This document shows positions 8,617-17,457 of a stretch of 64,000 bases of DNA, in pieces (within the stretch, counting starts at the first letter, position 1; the number at the start of each line of letters is the position of its first letter). This DNA comes from Bacillus sp. ISL-41 (GTDB lineage Bacteria > Bacillota > Bacilli > Bacillales > Cytobacillaceae), in contig NZ_JAGGQP010000030.1 of the NCBI RefSeq assembly GCF_018613235.1, positions 62,001-126,000 on the forward strand. Direction: 5' to 3'. The notes under the pieces are model-generated. The model made no database searches. It had not been told where the DNA came from and saw nothing but the letters and a program-made list of their open reading frames with translations. Both the position numbers and the translations under genes were made by a program.

Positions 8617-9362
8617 TGTCTTACGAACGTTTCGCTTATTTGTATGATGAGCTTATGCAGGACGTTCCCTATGATGAATGGGTTTCAATAGTAGAGGCAT
8701 ACAAAGAGAAATTTCAAGTGAACGGAATGAAGCTCCTCGATCTCGCATGCGGCACCGGGGAGCTATCTGTAAGATTTGCGCAAAAAGGCTTTGATGTCAC
8801 CGGCGCGGATTTATCAACGGATATGCTCTCAGTAGCCCAGGCAAAAGCTCAGGAGATGTCATTGCCAATTCAATTTTTCCAGCAGGACATGACGGAACTT
8901 GATGAATTAGGTGAATTTGATATCATTGGCATCTTTTGTGATTCCCTGAATTATTTGGAGGATGAACAGGCAGTCCGGCAGACCCTTGAAGGGGTGCACC
9001 GCCTCTTGAAAAAAGGGGGCTTATTTCTGTTTGATGTCCATTCTGTCTATAAAATGGAACAAATTTTTGCCGACGCGACATTTACCTGGGATGATGAAGA
9101 CATCACTTATATTTGGAATAGCTTCAAAGGAGAAGGTGCGCACAGTGTTGAACATGAGCTCACTTTCTTCGTCCGTGATGAATCATCAGGTAAATATGAC
9201 CGAGTCGATGAAGCTCATTACCAGCGTACATATCCAGAGAATTCTTATGTGAAATGGCTGGAACAGGCAGGCTTTGCGAGTATCGAGGTCACCGGGGACT
9301 ACTCTATGAAAGCCCCCGAGCCAACAGCTGAGCGATTGTTTATTGCTATGATCAAGAAGTGA
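8616..9362 (+). CDS. yqeM: Class I SAM-dependent methyltransferase YqeM
   Basis: A 248-aa methyltransferase with the SAM-binding glycine loop LDLACGTGELS near residues 40-50 and an acidic residue at the end of strand 2 (GADLS). The substrate is unknown. It is the last gene of the operon, overlapping rsfS by one base (TAATG), and ends at a strong terminator. Confidence 0.88.
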   Translation: MSYERFAYLYDELMQDVPYDEWVSIVEAYKEKFQVNGMKLLDLACGTGELSVRFAQKGFDVTGADLSTDMLSVAQAKAQEMSLPIQFFQQDMTELDELGEFDIIGIFCDSLNYLEDEQAVRQTLEGVHRLLKKGGLFLFDVHSVYKMEQIFADATFTWDDEDITYIWNSFKGEGAHSVEHELTFFVRDESSGKYDRVDEAHYQRTYPENSYVKWLEQAGFASIEVTGDYSMKAPEPTAERLFIAMIKK

Positions 9363-9367
9363 ATTTA

Positions 9368-9396
9368 AAAGGCTCCCGATTCTTCGGGAGCCTTTC
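9368..9396 (+). terminator. Terminator of the yqeG-yqeM operon
   Basis: A perfect 12-bp stem (9368-9379 with 9384-9395), loop TTCT, ending in T residues six bases after the yqeM stop. comER converges from the other side. Confidence 0.9.
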
Positions 9397-9453
9397 TGTA
9401 CTAAATTTGTCACATTTATATAGGAGGATTATTAAGACCGACAGAGAAATCTT

Positions 9454-10275
9454 TTAAGGACCGAATTGTTCCTTCGTTTTCTCCAGTTCTTTTGCGAATT
9501 TTTTATGTGTGGCTTGAAACAGTTGTTCAAACATATCTCCCGTTTCACTTTCCAATACCTTGATTCCTTCTCCTGTTATACCGCCTTTAACGCAAACCTT
9601 TTCCTGCAATGTTTGTAAAGTATAATGATTTTGGCTCAGAAGTTCTCCTAAACCGATTAGCATCTCACTTGAAAGCTTGGTGGCAGTTTCCTGGTCAATT
9701 TCCGTTTCCTTGACAGCTGCATTGATAAAACTCTGCACGAGATGACTGAAGAATGCTGGACCGCAGCTGACAATATCGGACGCCACTCTTGTAATATTCT
9801 CCTCGATCTCCAGAGGAACAGAAACCTTTTTAAATAGGGTAAACAGTGCTTCCCTCCATTCTGTCTTGCATCGGGTTCCAAATGAGAATAGTGAAACACC
9901 GGCCAGCGCCCTGTTCGTGATGCTTGGTATTATTCTCATGACAGAACAATCCACAATGCTTTCAATTTGTTCCACACTGATTGGGCTTGTTATCGAGATT
10001 ACGCATTTATCCCTTGTAAGCACAGGATTAATGGTCTCGAGGACTCCCAAAACATGATGAGGCTTCACGCAGACGAAAATGACGTCAGCGTATTCAGCAA
10101 CTTCTGCAGCATTCTTTCCAACTGATAAGCCTGGATATATTTTTTGAATCTCTATCGCTTTTGATAAGGTCCTGTTTGTAATCATCATTGAAGAAGGGGA
10201 AACGGCATTCCCATCAATGAGAGCTTCGGCGAGAATTCTCCCCATATTCCCTGTGCCTATAATCCCTATTTTCAT
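9454..10275 (-). CDS. comER: ComER, pyrroline-5-carboxylate reductase-like protein
   Basis: A 273-aa protein of the ProC superfamily with the dinucleotide-binding motif GIIGTGNMG at the N-terminus and VCVKPHHV, which is typical of ProC enzymes. In Bacillus it is encoded opposite the comE operon and is called ComER; loss affects sporulation and biofilm signalling in some species, but its reaction is unproven. The start at 10275 has GGAGGGAAGG; an ATG 18 bp upstream lacks one. It is divergent from comEA. Confidence 0.88.
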   Translation of the reverse strand: MKIGIIGTGNMGRILAEALIDGNAVSPSSMMITNRTLSKAIEIQKIYPGLSVGKNAAEVAEYADVIFVCVKPHHVLGVLETINPVLTRDKCVISITSPISVEQIESIVDCSVMRIIPSITNRALAGVSLFSFGTRCKTEWREALFTLFKKVSVPLEIEENITRVASDIVSCGPAFFSHLVQSFINAAVKETEIDQETATKLSSEMLIGLGELLSQNHYTLQTLQEKVCVKGGITGEGIKVLESETGDMFEQLFQATHKKFAKELEKTKEQFGP

Positions 10276-10363
10276 AACCCTTCCCTCCTTCACACATTTA
10301 TTCTCCTATATCCATATGATTTCAAATTTCAGTTTATGACATATAGAAAGGTGTTGACATTTA

Positions 10364-10981
10364 ATGGACTGGATCAAGGAAAACAAAATCTATATTATAG
10401 CAGGAATGAGCGCTTTATTATTTTTTCTCTATTCCTCCTTCGATAAAGAAGCAGAGATGACCGAAATGAATGAAAAAGCTTTGGCTGTGGCTGTCAACGA
10501 AGAAACTGACACAATTGAAAACAACAAAACCATAGTCGATGAAGAAGCAAAACCGATGATGGCTGATATCAAAGGAGCTGTCGTCAATCCGGGCGTCTAT
10601 CAGATCAATGAAGGGGGAAGGGTAATTGACCTGATCGAACTGGCTGGAGGCCTTGAACAGGATGCTGATACGGCTGCCATCAATTTTGCGCTGTATGTCC
10701 ATGATGAAATGGCGATATACATACCGAGGATCGGCGAGGAGGTTAAGGCAGTTTTGCCAGCCCAGTTGGAGGAGAGTGCAGGGAAAGGGACAGTAAACCT
10801 TAATTCTGCCGAATCCAGCGATCTGCAGACTTTACCCGGGATAGGACCTGCAAAAGCAGACGCAATTATTAAGCACCGGGAAACCAACGGTCCGTTCAAA
10901 TCAATCGAAGACTTAAAGGAAATCAGCGGGATAGGGGATAAAACATTCGAAAAACTGAAGGACCTGATTTCAGTTAAGTAA
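10364..10981 (+). CDS. comEA: Competence DNA receptor ComEA
   Basis: Membrane-anchored DNA-binding protein that catches transforming DNA outside the cell. The 205-aa chain has a short cytoplasmic start and one membrane helix (about residues 8-25), then a charged linker. A SLBB-type domain follows (KGAVVNPGVYQI, near 70-125), and the C-terminal double helix-hairpin-helix (LQTLPGIGPAKA and ISGIGDKTF) contacts DNA. First gene of comEA-EB-EC. I saw no clear ComK box in the 88 bp upstream. Confidence 0.94.
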   Translation: MDWIKENKIYIIAGMSALLFFLYSSFDKEAEMTEMNEKALAVAVNEETDTIENNKTIVDEEAKPMMADIKGAVVNPGVYQINEGGRVIDLIELAGGLEQDADTAAINFALYVHDEMAIYIPRIGEEVKAVLPAQLEESAGKGTVNLNSAESSDLQTLPGIGPAKADAIIKHRETNGPFKSIEDLKEISGIGDKTFEKLKDLISVK

Positions 10982-11088
10982 CTGCATGGAAATTGACTCT
11001 TTGATGATAAGTATTAAAATTAGAGACAGGGAAAGGGCTTATTAATAATGCCTTTACATATTTTGAGTCTTTGAAGGGGGAAAACAGC

Positions 11089-11502
11089 ATGGAACGAAAG
11101 AGTTGGGATCAATACTTTTTGGATATCGCAGAAGAAGTAGGCACGCGCTCTACCTGCCCGAGGCTGCATGTTGGGTGTGTCATTGTAAAGGACAAGCACA
11201 TTGTGTCAACTGGCTACAACGGTTCTATACATGGGCATGACCACTGTGAGGACGTCGGCTGCCTGATCAACGAGCAAGGAAGATGCATCAGGACCCTGCA
11301 CGCGGAAGAGAACGCAGTCATCCATGCAGACAGAGGTCTTCTAAAGGGTGCAACAGCCTTTGTGACTCATGAGCCTTGCGAAAAATGCTCCAAGACACTT
11401 GCGCAATCAGGGGTTTCAAGGATCGTGTACCGCAGCGCCTATCCTAACAAGTATAATGAACTGTTCTTAAGGGATGTAGAGGTTGTCCACTTATCTAAAT
11501 AA
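11089..11502 (+). CDS. comEB: ComEB, dCMP deaminase family
   Basis: A 137-aa zinc deaminase related to dCMP deaminase. The motif HAEENAVIHA gives the zinc histidine and the proton-shuttle glutamate, and PCEKC supplies the two cysteine ligands. A second metal-binding group (CEDVGC near residue 58) is typical of the dCMP deaminase family. The ATG at 11089 follows AAGGGGG; an upstream in-frame start at 11071 has no such site. Its role in competence itself is doubtful; it is simply in the comE operon. Confidence 0.92.
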   Translation: MERKSWDQYFLDIAEEVGTRSTCPRLHVGCVIVKDKHIVSTGYNGSIHGHDHCEDVGCLINEQGRCIRTLHAEENAVIHADRGLLKGATAFVTHEPCEKCSKTLAQSGVSRIVYRSAYPNKYNELFLRDVEVVHLSK

Positions 11503-11524
11503 TGAGATTAAGGACTAAAAAAAT

Positions 11525-13870
11525 ATGAAGCCAATTCGATTTGGGCCAATGAAAGGGCAGCTGTTTTTCTTGGCGGCTGTCTCCTTATTGGGTCTGCTGA
11601 CAATCACTGAAAAACAGCTCGCATACATGGCATTGTTTCTGTTCGGCATCATCCTGTTAAGAAAGTTGGAAAAACTTCCTGCTACCCATCTGATGTTGAT
11701 GACCGTCTGCTATTTCTTATTTTTAGCTGCAGGATACTTTGATTCCGTTCAATTTGAAACACAATTTACCGGCAGGGAAAAAGGCTTCCTCATTTTTTTT
11801 GATGATGAAATCCAAGTGGATGGCGACCTCCTTTTTGCTTACGCTCTAGCAATGCCCACCCATGAAAGGCTTTCCGTAAGATATAAAATCAAGTCATTAA
11901 CGGAACAACAATCAATTCAAGAACTCCTCATCCCCGGGATATACTGTCAAGCTTCAGGGACCCTTAATCGTCCATCACCTGCGCGAAATCCCAATGCGTT
12001 TGATTACAATCAGTATCTTCAACGAAACAAAATTTCCTGGATTTTAAATGTCGATACACTTTCACTGGAAACCTGCTCTCAACAAACAGGTATTATAACA
12101 GCACTAAAAGCTTTCAGGCATAGAGAAATTGCCAGGATCAAATATTCCATGCCTGAGGAAACCTCTGCTCTAACAGCAGCGTTGATATTTGGTGAAAGGA
12201 TTCTCTTCAATCCCGAAACAGAACGTTCATATCAGAAAATCGGAATCGTGCATTTACTGGCGATCTCCGGCCTTCATGTTGGGTTGCTTACAGGTATGAT
12301 TTATTTCATTTTAATCAGGGTGGGAGTGACGAAGGAAAAAACGGAAATACTGCTAATGATATTCCTGCCAATTTATTCTATTATGACCGGCCTTGCTCCG
12401 CCTGTTGTCAGGGCGGCAGCCATGTTAATGATGCTGATCGGCTCAAGGCGTTTAGCGCTGCGAATGACTCCGCTCGACGCAGTATCGGCAGCCTTCATGA
12501 TCATGGTGCTCTTCCAGCCCCTCATTGTATTTGATGCCGGATTTCAGCTTTCTTTCGCTGTCAGCTTCTCCCTTATCATTTCAGCACCGGTTATACTCAA
12601 ATCCTCATCATCATTTCTAAAACAAACAGCCGGGGCTTCTTTTATAGCCCAGCTCTCAAGTCTTCCGGTCATCCTTGCCGCCTTTTATGAAGTTTCTGCG
12701 ATTTCGATTTTCGCCAATCTCCTTTTTGTGCCGCTATTCTCATTTGTTCTGCTGCCGATTTTGTTATTATCCTATATTATTTTGTCAATTTTGGGAGAGC
12801 TGCCTGTATTCTTCTTAAACCTTCTGGAGAATCTTATCCACCTGGTGAATTTTGTGGCCATTCAATTATCAAAGCTTCCGGTGTCGACAATCATAATCGG
12901 TAAGCTGGAACCAATTTTGCAGATTTTGCTAATCATTTTGATTCCATTCTTTTTTTTCATTTGGGAAGGATTTGTGATGAAAAAATTAAAGCCACCTCTC
13001 TGGATTTTTGCAATTCCGGTTATACCGCTTTTAATCCAAGGCGTCTTGCCCTATTTGAACCCTTATGGGCAGATTGTATTCCTGGATGTCGGTCAGGGTG
13101 ACAGCATTTTCATTAAGATGCCATATAATCAGGGAAATTACCTTATCGATACAGGCGGTGTCATGCCTTTTGAAAAGGAAAACTGGCAGCAGAGGGGAAG
13201 TTCTTTTGACCCCGGTAAAAAAATTGTCGTTCCATTTTTAAAAAGTGAAGGGATCAGGACTTTGGACAAAATGATTTTAACCCACGGAGACGCGGACCAT
13301 ATAGGGGGAGCTAATGCTATATTGGAGGAAATAGGGGTAAAGCAGCTGATCATACCGCGTATATCGGACCGATCTGATTTAGAGCAAAGTATAATTAATA
13401 TTGCCAGGGAGAAAGGTATAGATGTGTATTTAGCAGGGATGGGCACTGGATGGAAAACTGCCCAAGGAGATTTCTTGATTCTTAACCCCAGTGAAAGCAT
13501 GGGAGATCGAAACGACCAGTCAATTGTTCTTCAAGCAGCAATTGGAGGAAAGAAATGGCTTTTTACAGGCGATCTGGGCATTGAAGGAGAAAACGCAATG
13601 GCCCGGAAAATCACTGATTTTGACATCGACGTTTTGAAGGTAGGGCATCATGGCAGCAAATATTCCAGTTCGGATCTTTTCCTGGAGAGGACAAACCCGG
13701 ACTTTGCAGTCATTTCCGTTGGAGAGAAAAATAGGTATGGGCATCCTGGTGAGGAAGTCATCAAAAGGTTAGAAGAGCGTGGCATCCTGATTTTCAGGAC
13801 CGATAAAGATGGCGCCATCATTTATAAGTTTACAGGCAATTCAGGAACGTTTACGACTCAATTTCCATAG
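11525..13870 (+). CDS. comEC: DNA internalization channel ComEC/Rec2
   Basis: Multi-pass protein that carries single-stranded DNA through the membrane during transformation. The 781 aa contain N-terminal membrane helices with a soluble OB-like loop (residues 80-190), the central Competence domain (AISGLHVGLLTG near 240 and several helices), and a C-terminal metallo-beta-lactamase domain. In that domain THGDADHIGG begins near residue 585 and GHHGSKYSSS lies further on, consistent with a nuclease role. Length is normal and the frame is intact, so competence machinery could be functional. Confidence 0.95.
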   Translation: MKPIRFGPMKGQLFFLAAVSLLGLLTITEKQLAYMALFLFGIILLRKLEKLPATHLMLMTVCYFLFLAAGYFDSVQFETQFTGREKGFLIFFDDEIQVDGDLLFAYALAMPTHERLSVRYKIKSLTEQQSIQELLIPGIYCQASGTLNRPSPARNPNAFDYNQYLQRNKISWILNVDTLSLETCSQQTGIITALKAFRHREIARIKYSMPEETSALTAALIFGERILFNPETERSYQKIGIVHLLAISGLHVGLLTGMIYFILIRVGVTKEKTEILLMIFLPIYSIMTGLAPPVVRAAAMLMMLIGSRRLALRMTPLDAVSAAFMIMVLFQPLIVFDAGFQLSFAVSFSLIISAPVILKSSSSFLKQTAGASFIAQLSSLPVILAAFYEVSAISIFANLLFVPLFSFVLLPILLLSYIILSILGELPVFFLNLLENLIHLVNFVAIQLSKLPVSTIIIGKLEPILQILLIILIPFFFFIWEGFVMKKLKPPLWIFAIPVIPLLIQGVLPYLNPYGQIVFLDVGQGDSIFIKMPYNQGNYLIDTGGVMPFEKENWQQRGSSFDPGKKIVVPFLKSEGIRTLDKMILTHGDADHIGGANAILEEIGVKQLIIPRISDRSDLEQSIINIAREKGIDVYLAGMGTGWKTAQGDFLILNPSESMGDRNDQSIVLQAAIGGKKWLFTGDLGIEGENAMARKITDFDIDVLKVGHHGSKYSSSDLFLERTNPDFAVISVGEKNRYGHPGEEVIKRLEERGILIFRTDKDGAIIYKFTGNSGTFTTQFP

Positions 13871-13922
13871 TATATAGCAGGAACAAAAAGTTTTCTCCCC
13901 TGATAATCACGAAACATGAAAA

Positions 13923-13950
13923 GAGACTGCATTTAAGTAAATGCAGTCTC
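13923..13950. terminator. Hairpin between comEC and yqzM
   Basis: A perfect 12-bp inverted repeat (13923-13934 with 13939-13950), loop AAGT, stands between the convergent stops. The minus-strand side continues TTTTC, so it probably ends yqzM; for comEC it is a weaker terminator. Confidence 0.65.
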
Positions 13951-13976
13951 CAAAAGTTTATCCTATGTAGCCGTGA

Positions 13977-14111
13977 TTAACTCCCGATTAACTGCACGAC
14001 TGTCGCAATAATGAACATTGTTGCAAAGAATCCAAAAGAAACGATGAATCCAACACCTGAGTCAACAGCGTCATTACGATTGCTTTGGACATTTTCTTCG
14101 AATTGATTCAC
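13977..14111 (-). CDS. yqzM: YqzM family small membrane protein
   Basis: A 44-aa protein: a polar N-terminus (NQFEENVQSNRND) followed by one hydrophobic helix of about 25 residues ending QLIGS. It matches the short YqzM family found between comEC and holA in Bacillus. Function unknown. GTG start with GGGGGG eight bases upstream. Confidence 0.88.
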   Translation of the reverse strand: MNQFEENVQSNRNDAVDSGVGFIVSFGFFATMFIIATVVQLIGS

Positions 14112-14463
14112 AGTCAATCCCCCCTATTAATTCTATAATAGTATAAGCGATTCAAATTAAAAAATCCAGTGTTTGTCTGCTTAGCATTCGAAATGAAGAG
14201 ATAAGAACAATTCTGCAGGCTTTCCTCTATTTTGTGCCATGTACCAAGAGTTGTCACAAATACTTTTCCCGCCTGCGGCTAAAATAATCTTAACTTCGAT
14301 GCACCGCTGAGATTTAAGTATCCTAGGCCTTATATCTCAGCGTTCAATATAAATAGGGGAATTGGCCCGGACCTGGGGTCAATTCCCTTAGAATGCTTGT
14401 CAAAATGTCCAAGCTTCTTTACGATAGATATATGGCAAAACTGGATTGAACGGAGCGAAAAAA
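14112..14463. other. Gene-free region with two imperfect inverted repeats
   Basis: No ORF with a Shine-Dalgarno was found. Two hairpins stand close together: 14305-14342 (14-nt arms starting CGCTGAGAT, one mismatch, 10-nt loop) and 14357-14387 (arms GGGAATTG-x-CCC, one mismatch). Neither is followed by a T-run, so they are not typical terminators. They lie 77-160 bp upstream of holA. Confidence 0.6.
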
Positions 14464-15486
14464 GTGGTATTGGACATTTGGAAAAAAATCAGCAAAAAAC
14501 AGGTTGACCCTGTTTACTTAATGTTTGGAACAGAAAGCTTCCTGATAAATGAAACAAAGCAGATGCTTGTGGACCATGTATTGAATGAAGAAGAAAAAGA
14601 TTTTAATTTCTCAGTTTACGACTTAGAAGAAACGCCAATTGAGGCAGCGCTGGAAGATGCTGAAACTTTCCCGTTTATGGGAGAAAAAAGATTGGTCATC
14701 CTGCAAAATCCAGTGTTTTTGACTTCGGAAAAGTCGAAAAGTAAGGTCGAACATAACTTAGCGAAGCTGGAGGAATATCTTTCCCAGCCTGCGCCCTATT
14801 CAATCGTTGTTTTCTCTGCCCCATACGAAAAACTGGATGAACGAAAGAAGGTAACGAAGGAGTTAAAGCGGAAAGCAACGGTCATAGAAGCCAAGAAGCT
14901 GAGTGAACAAGAAACAAAAGCCTGGGTAAAAGAACGCGCTGAGGCAAATGGAGCTGTGATCAATAGCGATGCAATCGAGCTTCTATTGACGCTTGCAGGG
15001 ACGAATTTGTTCATGCTGACTTCTGAAATTGATAAATTGGCACTTTATGCCGGAGAAAACCAGCCAATCAGCAGGGAGATTGTCGATCGTCTGACTGCAA
15101 GATCGTTGGAACAGAATATATTCTCACTCGTCGACAAGGTTGTCCACCGAAATGTTGAGTCTGCCTTGAGGATTTATTATGATCTGTTAAAACAAAACGA
15201 GGAACCGATTAAGATTCTGGCCGTGATTACGGGCCAATTCAGGCTGATTTATCAGGTGAAGGAGCTGGCTCGAAAGGGTTATGGGCAGCAGCAGATCGCA
15301 GGGGCTTTGAAGATCCATCCGTTTAGGGTAAAACTGGCAGCCGGACAGGCAGGTGCATTTTCTGATGAGGAATTGACCAGGATTATGAAGCTTCTGGCAG
15401 GCGCTGATTACCAGATGAAAACCGGCGGCATGAAAAAAGAAATGCTGATTGAAATGATTTTGTTCCAGATCAATGGCAGGAAATGA
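14464..15486 (+). CDS. holA: DNA polymerase III delta subunit
   Basis: The clamp-loader subunit that opens the sliding clamp; B. subtilis YqeN. The 340-aa sequence aligns along its length with the family, including ETFPFMGEKRLV, YEKLDERKK and SLEQNIFSLVDK. I took GTG at 14464, preceded by GGAGCG, because it matches the family N-terminus (VLDIW); an upstream in-frame TTG at 14446 lacks an obvious site. Confidence 0.93.
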   Translation: MVLDIWKKISKKQVDPVYLMFGTESFLINETKQMLVDHVLNEEEKDFNFSVYDLEETPIEAALEDAETFPFMGEKRLVILQNPVFLTSEKSKSKVEHNLAKLEEYLSQPAPYSIVVFSAPYEKLDERKKVTKELKRKATVIEAKKLSEQETKAWVKERAEANGAVINSDAIELLLTLAGTNLFMLTSEIDKLALYAGENQPISREIVDRLTARSLEQNIFSLVDKVVHRNVESALRIYYDLLKQNEEPIKILAVITGQFRLIYQVKELARKGYGQQQIAGALKIHPFRVKLAAGQAGAFSDEELTRIMKLLAGADYQMKTGGMKKEMLIEMILFQINGRK

Positions 15487-15498
15487 TTATTTACATAG

Positions 15499-15592
15499 GC
15501 TCTTTTCTCAGATTTGGTTGTTATTGAATACAAGATTGGATTGGTTTACCTGTATATCTTCGTAAAGTTGACGCTTCTAATGAGAAAAGAGC
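15499..15592. repeat. Inverted-repeat-bounded element, copy A
   Basis: Perfect 12-bp ends GCTCTTTTCTCA (15499-15510) and TGAGAAAAGAGC (15581-15592) bound 94 bp between holA and the rpsT terminator. About 50 bp of the left half (from TAGGCTC at 15497) aligns with the reverse complement of the right end of copy C near 61 kb, 42 of 51 positions by eye. It carries no gene and resembles a small miniature element or hairpin RNA. Confidence 0.65.
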
Positions 15593-15690
15593 ATGCAAAC
15601 CAGCAAAATGCCTTATATTACGTTAAAATCGGCTTTAGGATTTTAACAACATCTATACAAAAACAGCCTTTACATAGGAGGCAAAATAAA

Positions 15691-15717
15691 AAAACGACCC
15701 GAAAAGGTCGTTTTTTT
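15691..15717. terminator. rpsT terminator (also usable from holA)
   Basis: A 9-bp stem AAAACGACC/GGTCGTTTT is flanked by A-runs and T-runs on both sides, 21 bp past the rpsT stop. Confidence 0.85.
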
Positions 15718-15737
15718 ATTAGCAGTATGAAAAAAAA

Positions 15738-15998
15738 TTAGCCATTAGCTTGTAATTTTTTCATTAAACGGGCTTTTTTGCGGGCAGCTGCGTTTTTGTG
15801 GATAAGACCTTTAGCTGCTGCTTTATCAAGCTTGCTAGCTGCTTGAGCATATGAAGCCTTTGCATCAGTATCGTTGTTTACGATTGCTGATTCAGCTTTT
15901 TTAACTGCTGTACGCATAGAAGATTTTACAGTAATGTTTTGAGCTTTGCTCGCTTCACTAGTTTTCACACGTTTGATTGCAGATTTAATGTTTGGCAT
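15738..15998 (-). CDS. rpsT: 30S ribosomal protein bS20
   Basis: An 86-aa lysine- and alanine-rich primary 16S rRNA-binding protein. MPNIKSAIKRVKTSE and the C-terminal IHKNAAARKKARL are diagnostic. The start at 15998 has TAGGAGGTG; the in-frame ATG at 16007 lies within the leader. It is single and opposite to its neighbours, as in B. subtilis. Confidence 0.97.
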   Translation of the reverse strand: MPNIKSAIKRVKTSEASKAQNITVKSSMRTAVKKAESAIVNNDTDAKASYAQAASKLDKAAAKGLIHKNAAARKKARLMKKLQANG

Positions 15999-16062
15999 TC
16001 CGTTCACCTCCTAAAAAGCATCGAGATTTTATGGAACTCGACATTTCCAGTACATTTCTTAT

Positions 16063-16090
16063 TTATTAAGAACAAATGATATTTTATCAA
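16063..16090 (-). promoter_or_regulatory. Possible rpsT promoter
   Basis: On the minus strand TTGATA (16090-16085), a 16-bp spacer and TAATAA (16068-16063) lie 65 bp upstream of the rpsT start. Confidence 0.4.
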
Positions 16091-16221
16091 ACAGGGGGTA
16101 ATAATGCAATACTCTGCATTAATTTAAGTCTAGTGTATCGTGAATGTTTTTTTATGTAAAAGGAAAAGATAGGCAATAGTATGCTGTTTAGCAGCCAAAC
16201 TGTGTTGGGAGGAATGCGACA

Positions 16222-17346
16222 ATGAAGGAACCGGTAGACTTGAGCATGTATTCAATCAGGACTGACCTGGCTGTGGAAGCGAGGGAGATGGTGCTGGCAG
16301 ACCAGGCGGCAACTGTCCATACCCAAGAAAATCTCTCCCATATTGAAGGCGTCATCATAAAGGAAAAAGAAGAAAATGATATAAAAATTTCCCTGGTTGA
16401 GGTGACCGCTGAAGGAGAAAAGAGCCTTGGCAAAAAGCAGGGGCAGTATTTGACAATCGAAGTAGTCGGCATACGCCAGCAGGACACCGAGCTGCAAGGA
16501 AAAGTGGAGAAAGTATTCGCTAACGAATTTGCCCATTTTATCAAACAATCCGGGATTAAGGAAGATGCATCCTGTCTTGTAGTTGGTTTGGGGAACTGGA
16601 ATGTTACTCCTGATGCTTTAGGGCCGCTTGTATGTGAAAATTTATTGGTGACTAAGCACCTGTTCGATCTTCAGCCTGAAAGCGTAGAAGAAGGCTATCG
16701 CTCGGTCAGTGCACTTTCTCCAGGGGTAATGGGTTTAACGGGTATTGAAACCTCTGATATTATTTTTGGGGTCGTCGAGAAAACGAAGCCTGACTTTGTC
16801 ATTGCAATCGATGCGCTCGCTTCCCGTTCAATCGAAAGAGTCAATTCGACAATCCAGATTTCAGATACTGGTATTCACCCTGGGTCGGGCGTAGGTAATA
16901 AAAGGAAGGAAATAAGCAAAGAGACGCTGGGTATTCCAGTAATTGCTATCGGAGTTCCGACAGTAGTAGATGCTGTTTCGATTACAAGTGATACGATTGA
17001 CTTCATTTTGAAACATTTTGGAAAGGAAATGAGAGAAGGTGATAAGCCTTCGAGATCACTTGTGCCGGCCGGGATGAGTTTCGGCAAAAGAAAGAAACTG
17101 ACAGAAGAGGACCTGCCGGAAGCAGAGCAACGTCAAACCTTCCTCGGAATGATAGGAACGCTGGATGACGAAGAAAAGCGGAAGCTGATTTATGAGGTTC
17201 TGTCTCCATTGGGCCACAACCTGATGGTGACTCCTAAAGAAGTGGATGTGTTCATAGATGACATGGCAAATTTGATTGCCAGCGGGCTCAATTCTGCGCT
17301 TCATTCGAATATTGACCAGGATAATACGGGGATGTACACGCACTAG
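16222..17346 (+). CDS. gpr: Spore germination protease GPR (proenzyme)
   Basis: Aspartic-type endoprotease that degrades small acid-soluble spore proteins at germination. The 374-aa zymogen has an N-terminal propeptide with the SASP-like processing site TDLAVEA (residues 14-20). Candidate catalytic aspartates are in NVTPDALGP and [10 protein letters not shown], equivalent to those known in the family. Made in the forespore under sigma-F/G in relatives; I could not assign its promoter. Followed 111 bp later by spoIIP, as in B. subtilis. Confidence 0.95.
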   Translation: MKEPVDLSMYSIRTDLAVEAREMVLADQAATVHTQENLSHIEGVIIKEKEENDIKISLVEVTAEGEKSLGKKQGQYLTIEVVGIRQQDTELQGKVEKVFANEFAHFIKQSGIKEDASCLVVGLGNWNVTPDALGPLVCENLLVTKHLFDLQPESVEEGYRSVSALSPGVMGLTGIETSDIIFGVVEKTKPDFVIAIDALASRSIERVNSTIQISDTGIHPGSGVGNKRKEISKETLGIPVIAIGVPTVVDAVSITSDTIDFILKHFGKEMREGDKPSRSLVPAGMSFGKRKKLTEEDLPEAEQRQTFLGMIGTLDDEEKRKLIYEVLSPLGHNLMVTPKEVDVFIDDMANLIASGLNSALHSNIDQDNTGMYTH

Positions 17347-17457
17347 GGCTATTTCATTTGATAGGTTTGTTTCAAATATATTACGAATGGATTCGATGTT
17401 CTATCTTCTCTAGTAAAGTCATAACATTTACTAGACTTGCACTAGAGAGGTGGAACA

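Noticed and set aside
10294-10363. ComK box upstream of comEA
   Set aside because: I looked for paired AAAA-N5-TTTT motifs and found no convincing pair.
15514-15741. 75-aa plus-strand ORF between holA and rpsT
   Set aside because: Covers element copy A, the rpsT terminator and the rpsT stop region; no Shine-Dalgarno or family resemblance.
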